Source: Gordonia westfalica (GTDB lineage Bacteria > Actinomycetota > Actinomycetes > Mycobacteriales > Mycobacteriaceae). From it: 64,000 bases of DNA. The translations under genes and the position numbers were made by a program. The notes under the pieces are model-generated. The model did no database searches, was not told the DNA's origin, and saw nothing but the letters and a program-made list of their open reading frames with translations. The DNA is taken from contig NZ_FNLM01000030.1 of the NCBI RefSeq assembly GCF_900105725.1, positions 44,970 through 108,969 of the forward strand, written 5' to 3'. Shown in pieces: positions 40,393 through 49,275 of this stretch. Every line of letters begins with the position of its first letter. Within the stretch, counting starts at the first letter, position 1.

Positions 40393-41271
40393 ATGTCCGA
40401 CCCTACTTCGCGCGCGCCCCAGCGAGGCAGCAGTGCCACCAGTACCGCGAGCGTGGCCACAGCAGTTGTTCTCAGCCTCATCGTGGTTGGCGCCTCGTTC
40501 ACGCTGAGCTTCAACGCACTAGCCGACCTCGGGCGAAGGTCAGGCGCAATTCCCGACTCGCTGACAGCGTTGCTGCCAGTCGTCATCGACGTCTTCATCC
40601 TGCAAGCCACCTGGTGCGTCTATGTCGCCACCCGGCGTCGCGACGATGCCGGCAAGCGCTACCACTTTTCGATGCTGGCCATCTTCAGCACGGTCAGCGT
40701 TGCCGGTAACGCGGGCCACGCGTACCTCGCCGCCGGCGACCAGGGCGTCGCACACGGACTCATGGCGGTGGCCATCGCCATGGTCGCACCGTTGGCTCTT
40801 TTGGCGAGCATCCACGGACTCGTGATGCACGTCTGGGCCGGTGGGGGAGAACCGATGCCATCGCGAACCGACCACGCTCACGAACCAGGCGAAGTTCAGC
40901 TCGAATCCTCGGACCGTGCACACGCCGATCCCTCCGCTGGTGCATCCCATGCACAACCCCAGGTCAGCCGGGCAAGCGTGGACGAAACGGACGCCTCGGA
41001 CCAGTCATACACGCTCCCGATTGACATGGACGTGCACGTCACCGGTGACGACCTCCAACTCGCCCGTCTCGTCCGCAGCAGGGGTCGGGTCCAGAGCGAC
41101 GAGGCCACTGTTGCGCGCGTGCTCGTCCGCGAACGAAACGGCGCTTCGCGCGAGGAGACGGCCAGGATCGTCGGCGTGCACAGGACCACGATCAGTCGTT
41201 GGATTGATATCGCGGACGAGTGCCGATCCGCTCATCCGGTGCACACCCAGTCGCTCCAGGACGTCGTATGA
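40393..41271 (+). CDS. DUF2637 membrane protein with C-terminal HTH
   Basis: 292 residues. Four transmembrane helices (about 18-150) with ALLPVVIDVFILQATW and FSMLAIFSTVSVAGNAGHA match DUF2637, a family of actinobacterial plasmids and integrative elements linked to spread of transferred DNA. A long linker leads to a C-terminal HTH (SREETARIVGVHRTTISRWIDIA, about 250-275). The fusion suggests a membrane-bound DNA-binding protein. Confidence 0.8.
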   Translation: MSDPTSRAPQRGSSATSTASVATAVVLSLIVVGASFTLSFNALADLGRRSGAIPDSLTALLPVVIDVFILQATWCVYVATRRRDDAGKRYHFSMLAIFSTVSVAGNAGHAYLAAGDQGVAHGLMAVAIAMVAPLALLASIHGLVMHVWAGGGEPMPSRTDHAHEPGEVQLESSDRAHADPSAGASHAQPQVSRASVDETDASDQSYTLPIDMDVHVTGDDLQLARLVRSRGRVQSDEATVARVLVRERNGASREETARIVGVHRTTISRWIDIADECRSAHPVHTQSLQDVV

Positions 41272-41369
41272 CGCGCACCCTCATGTGCATGTACGCAGCG
41301 CCGGAGCGCGGCGCGTGAGCAGAAACGGGGGAGTTCCATGCGCTCTCGGTGGGAGGTCAAGCCACAAAG

Positions 41370-41431
41370 GGGCGCGGACCCCGGCTCGTGCTGCGGCTTC
41401 CCTCCGCGTTCCTAACCGGACGTCCGCGCCC
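41370..41431. repeat. 10-bp inverted repeat with long spacer
   Basis: Left arm GGGCGCGGAC (41370-41379), right arm GTCCGCGCCC (41422-41431), 42-nt spacer. It lies in the gap between the DUF2637 gene and the next small gene. It could be a transcription terminator with a large loop or a structural site; nothing further supports either. Confidence 0.5.
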
Positions 41432-41463
41432 GTGCAACCCACCCTACAGCTAGACTCGAATAG

Positions 41464-41790
41464 ATGTTCGAGGAGTGGTCTGATCGGAGGACGCTACGGG
41501 TATTCGACCCGCCACGGCCAGTGTGGATCGACATGACCGCGGCGGGCATGACCGGCGGTTTCACCCCGGCCAATACGGTGCCGCTGCGGGTGAGGACCGG
41601 TGGAGCACGCCTTGAACAACGCATGCAGGGTTGGCAGCACGCATGGCTCCAGAGCAGCCAGGGCAGATGGTGGGCGGTGGTCTCGGTTCGGGTGGCCAGC
41701 GCCAACGAGCAATCACACGCCTCGATCCCGCTCACGGTCGCCGCGGGCGCGATCCGACCTGCCGAGCCTGTGACGAAGGATGAGCCATGA
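41464..41790 (+). CDS. Hypothetical 108-aa protein
   Basis: No family recognised. Strand-rich and aromatic (MFEEWSDRRTLRVFDPPRPVW; GRWWAVVSVRV), probably a small beta-rich cytoplasmic protein. A TAGACT box 12 bp before the ATG may be a -10, which would make the mRNA leaderless or nearly so. It overlaps the next gene by 4 bp. Confidence 0.6.
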   Translation: MFEEWSDRRTLRVFDPPRPVWIDMTAAGMTGGFTPANTVPLRVRTGGARLEQRMQGWQHAWLQSSQGRWWAVVSVRVASANEQSHASIPLTVAAGAIRPAEPVTKDEP

Positions 41791-41993
41791 CCGAGAACAT
41801 CGAAACCGCCGGCGGAATCAGCGACCGCCGCGCTCCCAAACGTGCACGAGCCGACCTCTCCGACCTCACCCTGATCGTGCGCCCACCCGGTCGGCCACAA
41901 CAGACCCGCGCGTTCACTGACGCCGAACACGCCGAGGCGCACGCCTACGCGAGCGAGAACGGCGCGACCGTCGATGTCCTCGGCACGGGATAG
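41787..41993 (+). CDS. Hypothetical 68-aa protein
   Basis: Small soluble protein of unknown function (RADLSDLTLIVRPPGRPQQT, then FTDAEHAEAHAYASENGATVDVL). The second half has the look of a short Asp/Glu-rich beta-alpha-beta unit. It is translationally coupled to the 108-aa gene (ATGA). Confidence 0.6.
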   Translation: MTENIETAGGISDRRAPKRARADLSDLTLIVRPPGRPQQTRAFTDAEHAEAHAYASENGATVDVLGTG

Positions 41994-42076
41994 GGGCCGC
42001 GATCATGCTGAGAGATGTCACTGCCCCTGGATAAGGTGAGGCACGACGCGCTGTTGGGCTGTGAACGGAGGACCGT

Positions 42077-42730
42077 GTGATGCGCGGCTATCCACGTGAC
42101 AAGGTCGTGTCTCAGGGCACCGCGGCCGATCACGCCCTCTATGCTGAGCTTCACGCTGCGCGCGCCCGAATCGCCTCACTCGAGTCGACGCTGGGGACGC
42201 TGAACCACTCACTCGGCCAGCTCGCCACCTCCACCGATCGTGTCACCGGCATCGCTGATCGTCTTGCCCGCGACAACGACGACCTCCGCGCACGAGCCTC
42301 ACGCCGCACGTTGATCGAGTGGTTCAACGCCGCCATCGCCGACCTGGCAACACGCCAGCAGCTAGCGTTCCAGGACAGCGTTATTCGGCTAGACGACCGC
42401 GCTGCGGCCTATCACCGCGGCCAAGGAACCGCCATTTCCGAGCGGATACGGTCGCTGGTGGCCGGAGCCGAAACATGCCGCCGAAACCTCGGCGCCCTCA
42501 GTGAGTGGATTCGGTCCGAGCAGTCGGACTGGAAGCAGCGCCTCGTCGACCCTCCTGTTGTTGCAGGCCCGGTCAATCCTGGGCAACTTCACACACGAGA
42601 CGGTTGGATCTCCGAAGTGAGCACCCACCTCCAGTGTCTGGAGGAGCTGGTCGCCCTGACACAGAGCACGCCGGGCTTACCCTCTCCGACCGACCCGACT
42701 TCCGTGCGTCAGCAGTCACCGCCCTCGTAG
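42077..42730 (+). CDS. Coiled-coil protein, function unknown
   Basis: 217 residues, nearly all helical. Coiled coil at about 20-75 (LHAARARIASLESTLGTLNHSL...LARDNDDLRARASRR) and a second helical region near 145-195 with a Trp-rich patch (LSEWIRSEQSDWKQR). No enzymatic motif. The start is a GTG directly followed by an ATG. A role in plasmid DNA handling is possible only by position. Confidence 0.6.
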   Translation: MMRGYPRDKVVSQGTAADHALYAELHAARARIASLESTLGTLNHSLGQLATSTDRVTGIADRLARDNDDLRARASRRTLIEWFNAAIADLATRQQLAFQDSVIRLDDRAAAYHRGQGTAISERIRSLVAGAETCRRNLGALSEWIRSEQSDWKQRLVDPPVVAGPVNPGQLHTRDGWISEVSTHLQCLEELVALTQSTPGLPSPTDPTSVRQQSPPS

Positions 42731-42744
42731 ACCTCCGGAGAGAA

Positions 42745-42987
42745 TCAGCCGACCGGCGGATCCCAATCGTCGATAGTCGCCCATTCGGCCCGCGGGTCAT
42801 CCTCTGTTGTCTGCTGAAAATGTGGCGCCTGGATCAGCACATGATCGCAGTCGTCGTTTCGTCGTTCCTCGGTATCGGCATCACGTCTCGTCGCCAACCG
42901 GGCGGGCCAGTCGACGGAGTCGTCACCAGGACACTGAGGACACGGGTACAGCATGTTCTCCGGTGACCAACGTGCCCATATCGCCAT
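42745..42987 (-). CDS. Small hypothetical protein with CPxC
   Basis: 80 residues, acidic, with CPQC near residue 16 and one further Cys; the pair resembles a zinc knuckle. Real-gene evidence is an AAGGAG 8 nt before the ATG and a tight tandem arrangement with the next minus-strand gene. Function unknown. Confidence 0.55.
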   Translation of the reverse strand: MAIWARWSPENMLYPCPQCPGDDSVDWPARLATRRDADTEERRNDDCDHVLIQAPHFQQTTEDDPRAEWATIDDWDPPVG

Positions 42988-43045
42988 CGTTCAATCTCCT
43001 TGAAGCTAGTGGTGTTGTCGACCAGGACTACCGAGAAATGCCCAC

Positions 43046-43279
43046 TTATCGTCCCTCTGCTTCGGGCGCATACACAAAGCGAAATTCGGTATAGCTCTCC
43101 GGATCGTCCATCCGACCCAGCGCAATCCATAACCCTGTGTGGTCCGGCTCGGCGCTCACACCCTCGATACGCCAGCCGTCCGGCTCGGCAGAAATCGGAG
43201 TCGGGGACAACGCATCATCCAGAAGCCTCGCAATGAATCTGTTCAGCTCGGGAGCGTCGAGCTCACGGGGATCAGCCAT
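43046..43279 (-). CDS. Small hypothetical acidic protein
   Basis: 77 residues (MADPRELDAPELNRFIARLLDDAL, then a strand-rich part IEGVSAEPDHTGLWIALGRM). AAGGATG upstream of the ATG. No family recognised. It is probably co-transcribed with the 80-aa gene 58 bp downstream. Confidence 0.6.
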   Translation of the reverse strand: MADPRELDAPELNRFIARLLDDALSPTPISAEPDGWRIEGVSAEPDHTGLWIALGRMDDPESYTEFRFVYAPEAEGR

Positions 43280-43585
43280 GACGCTTCATCCTTCCTTCTC
43301 GTGTCGCGGACCACTGTAACGCCCCGCGCAGAGCGAACTGCCTCTCACACAACGCCATACGTGTTCTCACCTTCAACGACCTGGACCTGTTAACAGGCGA
43401 GCTGGTGGGGACAGGCGCGTTCGATGTAGCTGCAAAAGCAGGGGCGTGGCCCGTCGGATACCGGGATGGGCGCTCTGCGCAGGTAGGATGTCCAAAGGTC
43501 CTCTTTGTCAAATCCGTGCTGGTTGCCGTCAGTCCGGACCTTTGCCGAGAACCCAACACCAACAATCGAATCGAAAGGCTGACTG
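43280..43585. other. Intergenic stretch, no gene seen
   Basis: About 305 bp between a minus-strand small gene and a plus-strand secreted peptidase. Open frames here are shadows without ribosome binding sites. It should contain the two divergent promoters; TTGTCAAA near 43507 could be a -35 box for the peptidase gene, without a convincing -10. Confidence 0.4.
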
Positions 43586-44116
43586 ATGCCGTCCAGTCAC
43601 TCTCACTCCATGCTGCCTTCCCGCAGCCTCCGCACTCATCTCCTGGTCGCCGGTTCGGCGCTGGTTGTCGGGTGCGCATCAATCCTTGGTGCCGGCTCTG
43701 CCTCCGCCGGGACCTCCCAGAATGGGTACCCTCTCATCGCTCAGGCCCAGACCACCCAGTGGGCCGTGAACGGGGTCAACTTCTGGACCGCCCCAGGTAA
43801 GCCCACCGAACTGCTCCGCGAGTTCGTCACCTGGTTTGACGCCAACGTCGAGCCAATCACTCTCGGTAACGGCGACGACTGGTCTTGGGCCGAACCGGCA
43901 CTCGTCCCGCCGACGAATGCAACTTATTCCAATCACAGCAGCGGCACCGCAGTGGACCTCAACCTGGAAATTCATGGAGGTCAAGGCTTCTCGGGTACCT
44001 TCACGCCCGAGCAAACCGCCAAGATTCGCGCCAAGCTCGCCAGCATGGGCGGCCAGATCGTCTGGGGTGGGGAATGGTCCACCCTCCCGGACGATCCGCA
44101 CTTCGAGGTCAGGTAG
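43586..44116 (+). CDS. Secreted M15-type peptidase (VanY/D-Ala-D-Ala or L,D-endopeptidase-like)
   Basis: 176 residues with a signal peptide (about 1-42, ending SASAG). The mature domain shows the M15 zinc site: SNHSSGTAVDLN (HxxxxxxD) and the final DDPHFEV (His ligand), with WGGEW preceding it. This is the layout of M15_4/M15C wall peptidases that cut peptidoglycan stem peptides. Short compared with full carboxypeptidases and without wall-binding domain. AAAGG lies upstream of the ATG. Confidence 0.82.
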   Translation: MPSSHSHSMLPSRSLRTHLLVAGSALVVGCASILGAGSASAGTSQNGYPLIAQAQTTQWAVNGVNFWTAPGKPTELLREFVTWFDANVEPITLGNGDDWSWAEPALVPPTNATYSNHSSGTAVDLNLEIHGGQGFSGTFTPEQTAKIRAKLASMGGQIVWGGEWSTLPDDPHFEVR

Positions 44117-44425
44117 CGGCTCCAGCGCAGGACTGAGCGTTGCGGGCGCGGGTTTCTCGTCAGAGCGCGGACATTGGCGCCTGCGCGGCGCCAATCGGGT
44201 TCGTCCGCTGACAAACACTGCGTCCTAGCCAAAGCCGATGGGCGCCGTCCGACCCGCACGTGGTCGAGCGAGGGCGAGCATTGAGGGTCACTACCTCGCC
44301 CCCCCCATTTTTCGTCTTAGGCGCACCTGCGTCCCGCTGTTCTCGAAGCCTGCCTGACTGACTCAGCAGCTACCGACACCAATCACTTTGTGTAGCAATC
44401 ACACACATTCCAAGAAGAGATCACT
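44117..44425. other. Intergenic stretch with terminator, otherwise empty
   Basis: About 308 bp. Besides the hairpin described separately it holds a C8 run (about 44301) and no credible reading frame. The promoter of the small secreted gene at 44426 should lie in its last 100 bp, where the sequence turns AT-rich (ATCACTTTGTGTAGCAATC). Confidence 0.45.
44173..44195. terminator. Hairpin after M15-type peptidase gene
   Basis: Perfect 9-bp stem ATTGGCGCC (44173-44181) and GGCGCCAAT (44187-44195), 5-nt loop, 57 bp after the stop codon. No U-tract, as often in this group. Confidence 0.65.
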
Positions 44426-44695
44426 ATGAACATCACGAAGAGAATCCGCGCCGCCCTGCTCACCTGTGCCGTCGCCGCCGGAATCGGTACATCCGCGATC
44501 GTTGGCGGGCTCGCTGCGGCACCCGCGCAGGCGAACACCTACACCTACAACGGTTTCGTGGAATGCACCGCGTGGCGCAACACGGTCCTCACGCAGAACC
44601 CCAACCTTGGCGCTACGGCCTGTGCCCAGGGCTTCAAGGGCTGGCAGTTCGACAGCTACCAGGCTCCGACGAAACAGCCGCAGCTCACCTGGTGA
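44426..44695 (+). CDS. Small secreted two-cysteine protein
   Basis: 89 residues, the same length as the protein at 8.0-8.3 kb. Signal peptide to about residue 36 (AAPAQAN). Mature peptide about 53 residues with two Cys (GFVECTAWRN and GATACAQGF) and several aromatic residues. AAGAAGAG precedes the ATG. Function unknown. An IS256-type element has inserted just downstream. Confidence 0.75.
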   Translation: MNITKRIRAALLTCAVAAGIGTSAIVGGLAAAPAQANTYTYNGFVECTAWRNTVLTQNPNLGATACAQGFKGWQFDSYQAPTKQPQLTW

Positions 44696-44711
44696 CTGAT
44701 GTGCACTGCGC

Positions 44712-46172
44712 GGGACTGTCGCTGATTCGGTGTAAGTGGTTTTGATCGCCCCCGGCGTGGGGCAGGAGGAATCACGACGATGACCGACACAATCGGGGGC
44801 GTGGATGCCCCGGTGGCAGGGCCGGTTCAGACCGGTCAGGAACACGATGTCACCACCGCGGATGCGGTGCGTGAGCTCTCGAAGGCCGAGCAGGCCCTGG
44901 TGAGCGATCTAGTACGTAGCTCCCGCGCTCAGGGAGTGGCACTGACCGGTCCTGACGGGCTGCTCAAAGCATTGACCAAGAGCGTGCTCGAAGCCGCGCT
45001 CGATGAGGAGATGACCGAACATCTTGGCTACGACAAACATGACGTGGCCGGCCGCAACACCGGCAATTCGCGCAACGGCACGCGCACGAAACGGGTCCTG
45101 ACTGACGCGTGCGGGCAGGTGCCGATCGAGGTCCCCCGCGACCGCAACGGCACCTTCGACCCGGTGATTGTCGGTAAGAGCAAACGTCGCGTCACCGATG
45201 TGGATCGGGTGGTGCTATCGCTGTATGCCAAAGGCCTCACGACCGGAGAGATCTCGGCGCATTTCGCCGATGTCTACGGTGCGTCGGTGTCGAAAGACAC
45301 CATCTCCCGCATCACTGATCGGGTCATCGAGGAGATGGTGGGTTGGTGGGCACGCCCGCTGGAGAAGGTGTACGCGGCGGTGTTCATCGACGCGATCATG
45401 GTAAAGATCCGAGACGGGCAGGTGCGTAACCGGCCGATCTACGCCGCGATCGGTGTTGATCTCGACGGGCACAAAGACATCCTCGGCATGTGGGCTGGCA
45501 ACGGGGGCGGCGAGTCGGCCAGGTTCTGGTTGGCGGTGCTCACCGACCTCAAGAACAGGGGTGTCCGCGACATCTTCTTCGTTGTCTGTGACGGATTGAA
45601 AGGGTTGCCCGACAGTGTATCTGCGGCGTTCCCGTTGGCCACGGTACAGACGTGCATCATCCATCTGATCCGCAACACCTTCAAGTACGCCTCCCGCAAG
45701 TACTGGGACAAGATCAGCGCCGATCTCAAACCGATCTACACCGCGTCGACCGCCGCTGAGGCCCGGCTGCGGTGGGAGGAATTCGCCGAAAGGTGGGGCA
45801 CGCCGTACCCAGCGATCGTGACACTGTGGGAGAGCGCGTGGGAGGAGTTCATTCCGTTCCTTGACTACGACGTCGAGATTCGGCGAGTGTTGTGCTCTAC
45901 CAATGCGATCGAAAGTCTCAACGCCCGCTACCGGCGCGCGGTGCGCGCTCGCGGACACTTCCCGAACGAGCAGTCCGCACTCAAAACGCTCTACCTGGTC
46001 ACCCGGTCACTGGACCCGAAGGGTACCGGTCAGACGAAGTGGGCCGTACGCTCCGAAGCCAGCGCTCAACGCCCTGGCAATCACGTTCGCCGATCGTATG
46101 CCCGCAGCCGAAGAACGCTGACCCGCCGAGCAATCGGAAAACCGCCGCTTACACCGAATATCGGACAGACCC
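44712..46172 (+). mobile_element. IS256-family insertion sequence (1461 bp)
   Basis: Terminal inverted repeats: left GGGACTGTCGCTGATTCGG, right (reverse complement) GGGTCTGTCCGATATTCGG, continuing into TGTAAG on both sides. It is flanked by an 8-bp direct repeat CACTGCGC (44704-44711 and 46173-46180), the size expected for IS256. It carries one transposase gene with a strong ribosome binding site (GGAGGA). The insertion point lies at the foot of a strong terminator hairpin. Confidence 0.93.
44780..46121 (+). pseudogene. IS256-family transposase, frameshifted near the C-terminus
   Basis: Mutator/IS256-type DDE transposase: VPRDRNGTFDP, first Asp in AVFIDAIMVKIRDG, second in VVCDGLKGL, CxxH in QTCIIHLIRN, Glu in STNAIESLNARYRRA. 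After TKWAVR the frame goes wrong. The conserved end KPALNALAITFADRMPAAEER, with stop at 46121, lies in another frame. Four bases (46052-46055) stand where three are expected, so one extra base shifts the frame. Corrected length is about 446 residues. The uncorrected frame would run to 46420 with an unrelated tail. Confidence 0.85.
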
Positions 46173-46174
46173 CA

Positions 46175-46213
46175 CTGCGCCCCCGCCAACTGCATCGGTT
46201 GGCGGGGGCGCAG
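46175..46213. terminator. Strong terminator hairpin beside the IS256 insertion
   Basis: Perfect 16-bp stem CTGCGCCCCCGCCAAC (46175-46190) and GTTGGCGGGGGCGCAG (46198-46213), 7-nt loop. It once lay directly after the small secreted gene (stop 44695) and also serves the convergent membrane-regulator gene ending at 46246. The IS256 target duplication includes the first bases of the stem. Confidence 0.85.
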
Positions 46214-46245
46214 TCGTACGGAGCCACTGAGGAGGCCGATGAATG

Positions 46246-47121
46246 TCAGATACATAGGGGAGTGGGGCTGGCGGTGCGCTGGCCGTCGATGGTCGCCCAC
46301 CCAGTGACACAGAGCCGGTCGGTGGGGTTGTCCCGGACGAGGAGAGTGCTCAAAGCTGAGTGGGTATCGGGTTCGGTGGCTGGCTGGCGTGATGGCCCGC
46401 GAGGGTCCGTTCTGCGGTAGATGGTGACCGACAGGATGTTGTTGGTGTCGGCGCCGGCCAAACGGGTGATCCGACCCCACCCAGCATCGCAGCTCGGAGA
46501 GAAGATCAACTCGAGCAGAAAGGCCGGGTTGTCGGTGCTACTCGCGGCGGGGCGTGCGTCTGTCAAGCAGACGGTCTCGATCGGGTTGTCACCCGTGCGA
46601 ACGGCAGGCGGCGACGGTGTCGACATGTGGCGGGTGATGCTGAATGTGGCGGCGTTGCTGCCGATCAGAACGGCGACTATCGCGACGATGAGCAGCCACC
46701 GCCGCCGCTGCTGCTGGCGCCGGCCGAGGTGGTCGCCGGTAGTGGGTGGCGCTGTTGGTCCGAGCGGAGGCGGAGGCGGGGACGCAGATGTTGTGAGATC
46801 GGCGAGACGCTGCTGCCAGCTAGCCACCTCGGCCGGATCATCTGTCAACGCCATCACCATGGCGGTCAGCGTGCGCATCGTGGGCAGGGGCCGATCACCG
46901 CGGGTCGCGTCATTCAGGGTGGTCTTGCCGACACCGAGGTGTGGATGATGTCGGGCCACGGCCTTCTCCAACGCTTCGAAGCTGGAGTTCGGATGCCCTT
47001 TACGGAACGCGTTGAGTTCGGTCTTAAACGCTGCCGCGGCTGCGCGGTGATCGCTATCGGTCTCCGTTGAGGCAGGGGACTGGGCGGGGAGTTCGTCGCG
47101 CGCTGATGACGTCATCGCCAC
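46246..47121 (-). CDS. Membrane-anchored regulator-like protein with DUF2690-type domain
   Basis: 291 residues. N-terminal cytoplasmic part (FKTELNAFRKGHPNSSFEALEKAV...HPHLGVGKTTLNDATRG) resembles an XRE-like helical domain used by actinobacterial proteins that count or sense. A Pro-rich linker and a transmembrane helix (about 145-165) follow. The extracellular domain contains VCLTDAR, then LLELIFSPSCDAGWGRITR, the pattern of DUF2690. Function in the family is unknown. Confidence 0.72.
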   Translation of the reverse strand: MAMTSSARDELPAQSPASTETDSDHRAAAAAFKTELNAFRKGHPNSSFEALEKAVARHHPHLGVGKTTLNDATRGDRPLPTMRTLTAMVMALTDDPAEVASWQQRLADLTTSASPPPPPLGPTAPPTTGDHLGRRQQQRRRWLLIVAIVAVLIGSNAATFSITRHMSTPSPPAVRTGDNPIETVCLTDARPAASSTDNPAFLLELIFSPSCDAGWGRITRLAGADTNNILSVTIYRRTDPRGPSRQPATEPDTHSALSTLLVRDNPTDRLCVTGWATIDGQRTASPTPLCI

Positions 47122-47315
47122 ATCACACGGTCCTTCCGAGGCGCAGTCGGGTGCCGATCATTCGAATCCTGCCCCTCCGCGCGGCTGCGGCACCCGGAAC
47201 TGGACTGAACGACGCACGCGGTTCATCCGAGCTTGTCCGTCCAGGTGCGGACGGACGGCCGGACGTCTCAGATCGAGAAGGCACACACCATCCACTCCCT
47301 GAACGGAACACGCAC

Positions 47316-47750
47316 ATGTCATCGCAAACACCCTCCCCTCTGGGGCCGCGCCGCATCCTCGCGCCCACGGCCACCATCGTAATTTCCCTGCTCCTAGGGC
47401 TGGTTATGACCTTCGCCGCCAACTCCTCGGCCACGGCCCAGCCTGCGCCGACCCCACCCGCAGCAACGGCATCCGCGACCGAACTGGCCCCCACCCACGC
47501 ACAGCCGAGTCCACTGCTGGCCGGAGCTGCCTCAGGTCGCCACCAGGTGAGTGTCGCCGGCGATACTGCACGCTTCGCCGGCTGCCTGGGGGGATTCGGA
47601 GTCGCTGCTGCACCGATCGTCATCGGCTTCACCTTCGGCGGCCCCTCGGGTGCCATCTCGGCGGCCAAAGCGTGGATTCCGCGGCTGGGACCCGTCGGGG
47701 CCGGAGTGATGAAGTGGTGCATGCAAGCCATCTTCGGAATCCGCATGTAA
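47316..47750 (+). CDS. Secreted hydrophobic peptide precursor, bacteriocin-like
   Basis: 144 residues. Signal peptide (about 18-42, ending NSSATAQP), Ala/Pro/Thr-rich propeptide-like stretch. The compact, hydrophobic, Gly-rich and weakly cationic C-terminus of about 57 residues has a Cys near each end (FAGCLGGFGVAAAPIVIGFTF; AKAWIPRLGPVGAGVMKWCMQAI). Size and composition recall membrane-active peptides, but no known bacteriocin family is matched. A minus-strand frame over the same bases looks non-coding. Confidence 0.55.
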   Translation: MSSQTPSPLGPRRILAPTATIVISLLLGLVMTFAANSSATAQPAPTPPAATASATELAPTHAQPSPLLAGAASGRHQVSVAGDTARFAGCLGGFGVAAAPIVIGFTFGGPSGAISAAKAWIPRLGPVGAGVMKWCMQAIFGIRM

Positions 47751-47771
47751 CCAACCCTCTCCCTGGACACC

Positions 47772-47816
47772 CGCGCCGTGCGACCACCCGCCATGAACGG
47801 GGTGACGCACGGCGCG
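47772..47816. terminator. Hairpin after the bacteriocin-like gene
   Basis: 11-bp perfect stem CGCGCCGTGCG (47772-47782) and CGCACGGCGCG (47806-47816), 23-nt loop, starting 22 bp after the stop. Probable terminator without U-tract. Confidence 0.65.
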
Positions 47817-48009
47817 GCCGTGTACCTCCCGATGCCGAGCAGGGCTTCATCCCCGGTCGTCAGTGGTGCAGAGCGATCGCCGAGCGCTCGTCACACCCTG
47901 TCCTTCCACCGCTCCATTCGCCCACTGCCATGTCATCCCCGCTGCAGGTACGGGTCCGGCCCCGACGTTGTCGTTCGCGCGAAACGAAGGGCCGCGAGAT
48001 AGTGATGCC

Positions 48010-49185
48010 ATGGGTATGGCGAAGCGCATGATGATGCAGGCCGAGGAGCAGGGCTGGTCCTACTCCGATGCGGTTGTCTGTTCGCAGTGCCTCGACGAAC
48101 CGATCCTCAAGCAGGCAGTCCATCAGGCCGCTGACACCTCGCTCGGACCGTGCAAGTTCTGCGGAGGGCGACCCGCCGCGTCGCTCGACGTCGTCCTCGA
48201 GCTGATCGTCGATGGGCTGAGGACGGAGCACGACGACCCGATCAACGTGGCGTACTACGACTCCCGCGAGGACGGGTATCAGGCCGCGATGCAAGACACC
48301 GAGGAACTGCTCTACGAGAACGACGTCAGCAGCGACCACGCCGTCATTGAGGCGATCGCGTGCAGCATCCACACCACCGAGTGGTGCGACCGCGATCTGG
48401 CCGTGCCGCCGGTGGGCATGGGCCTCGCATGGAGCTGGGACCGGTTTCGTGAGGAGGTTCGCACGCGGCGCCGCTACACGTTCCTGCTGCCCGATCCTGC
48501 CGAGGAAGACGAGCCGGGGATGCATCTGGTGCACGAGGTTCCCGCCGCCGTCACCAGAGCCGTCCAACTCGCCGATCTGGTCATCGACCTGCCCGCCGGC
48601 GACACCTGGTGGCGCGCGAGGGTCGGCAAAGCGGGGGAGACGTTCTCCACCGCCTCCGAGATCGGCCCACCGCCGTCGGCGTACGCCCGCAGTAACCGGA
48701 TGACGGCGGCGGGGATCAGCGCGTTCTACGGCGCCTCAACCCGTGCCGGTGCCGTCGGGGAGGTGAGCAAGTACGCCGACCCCGGAAGCGGGCTCAGCGT
48801 CGGCGAGTTCGCTCTCCACCGTGGAGTGCGGGTACTCGATCTGCGTACCCCGCCGCCCGTGCCGTCCCTGTTCAACGCAGCCGACAGGGACCGGAGACCG
48901 GCCACTGTGTTTCTGCGGGAGTTCATCAAGTCCATCGGTGAACCCACCCGCCCTGGTGGCTCCGATGAGGTCACCTACATCCCGACCCAGATCATCACCG
49001 AATTCCTGCGCTACGGCCTCCCAGGCGGTCCCGTGGACGGCATACTTTGGCGGTCAACAGCAGTCGCTGACGTCGACTGCTGCGTGCTGTTCGCGACCCC
49101 TGAGGAGTGTGCGGACCGCGGGAGCGAGACACTGGACACCCGGCTCGTACTCGACCACCGGACGATCACCCATCAAACAGTCTGA
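48010..49185 (+). CDS. HEPN-RES plus RES domain protein (toxin-like)
   Basis: About 391 residues from ATG 48010. N-terminal domain with two zinc-like CxxC pairs (VVCSQCLDEP and PCKFCGG), typical of the HEPN_RES_NTD1 arrangement. The C-terminal RES domain (about 200-370) has WWRARVGKAG, SAFYGASTRAGAVGEV and HRGVRVLDL. RES domains of the Xre-RES toxin type degrade NAD+ (established for MbcT and relatives); the longer HEPN-RES form is less studied. No Xre-type antitoxin gene adjoins it; the convergent HTH gene is the only nearby candidate. Confidence 0.8.
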   Translation: MGMAKRMMMQAEEQGWSYSDAVVCSQCLDEPILKQAVHQAADTSLGPCKFCGGRPAASLDVVLELIVDGLRTEHDDPINVAYYDSREDGYQAAMQDTEELLYENDVSSDHAVIEAIACSIHTTEWCDRDLAVPPVGMGLAWSWDRFREEVRTRRRYTFLLPDPAEEDEPGMHLVHEVPAAVTRAVQLADLVIDLPAGDTWWRARVGKAGETFSTASEIGPPPSAYARSNRMTAAGISAFYGASTRAGAVGEVSKYADPGSGLSVGEFALHRGVRVLDLRTPPPVPSLFNAADRDRRPATVFLREFIKSIGEPTRPGGSDEVTYIPTQIITEFLRYGLPGGPVDGILWRSTAVADVDCCVLFATPEECADRGSETLDTRLVLDHRTITHQTV

Positions 49186-49275
49186 CGACCGAATCGCGCG
49201 GGAACCCAACGAACGTCGGCTCCGGTCATGCCCATTGACGTGGGTGTCCCGATCAGATTCATCCGGCAGTAGTAC

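Noticed and set aside
47123..47794. 223-codon minus-strand frame over the bacteriocin-like gene
   Set aside because: The plus strand has a proper signal peptide and terminator; the minus frame has shadow composition.
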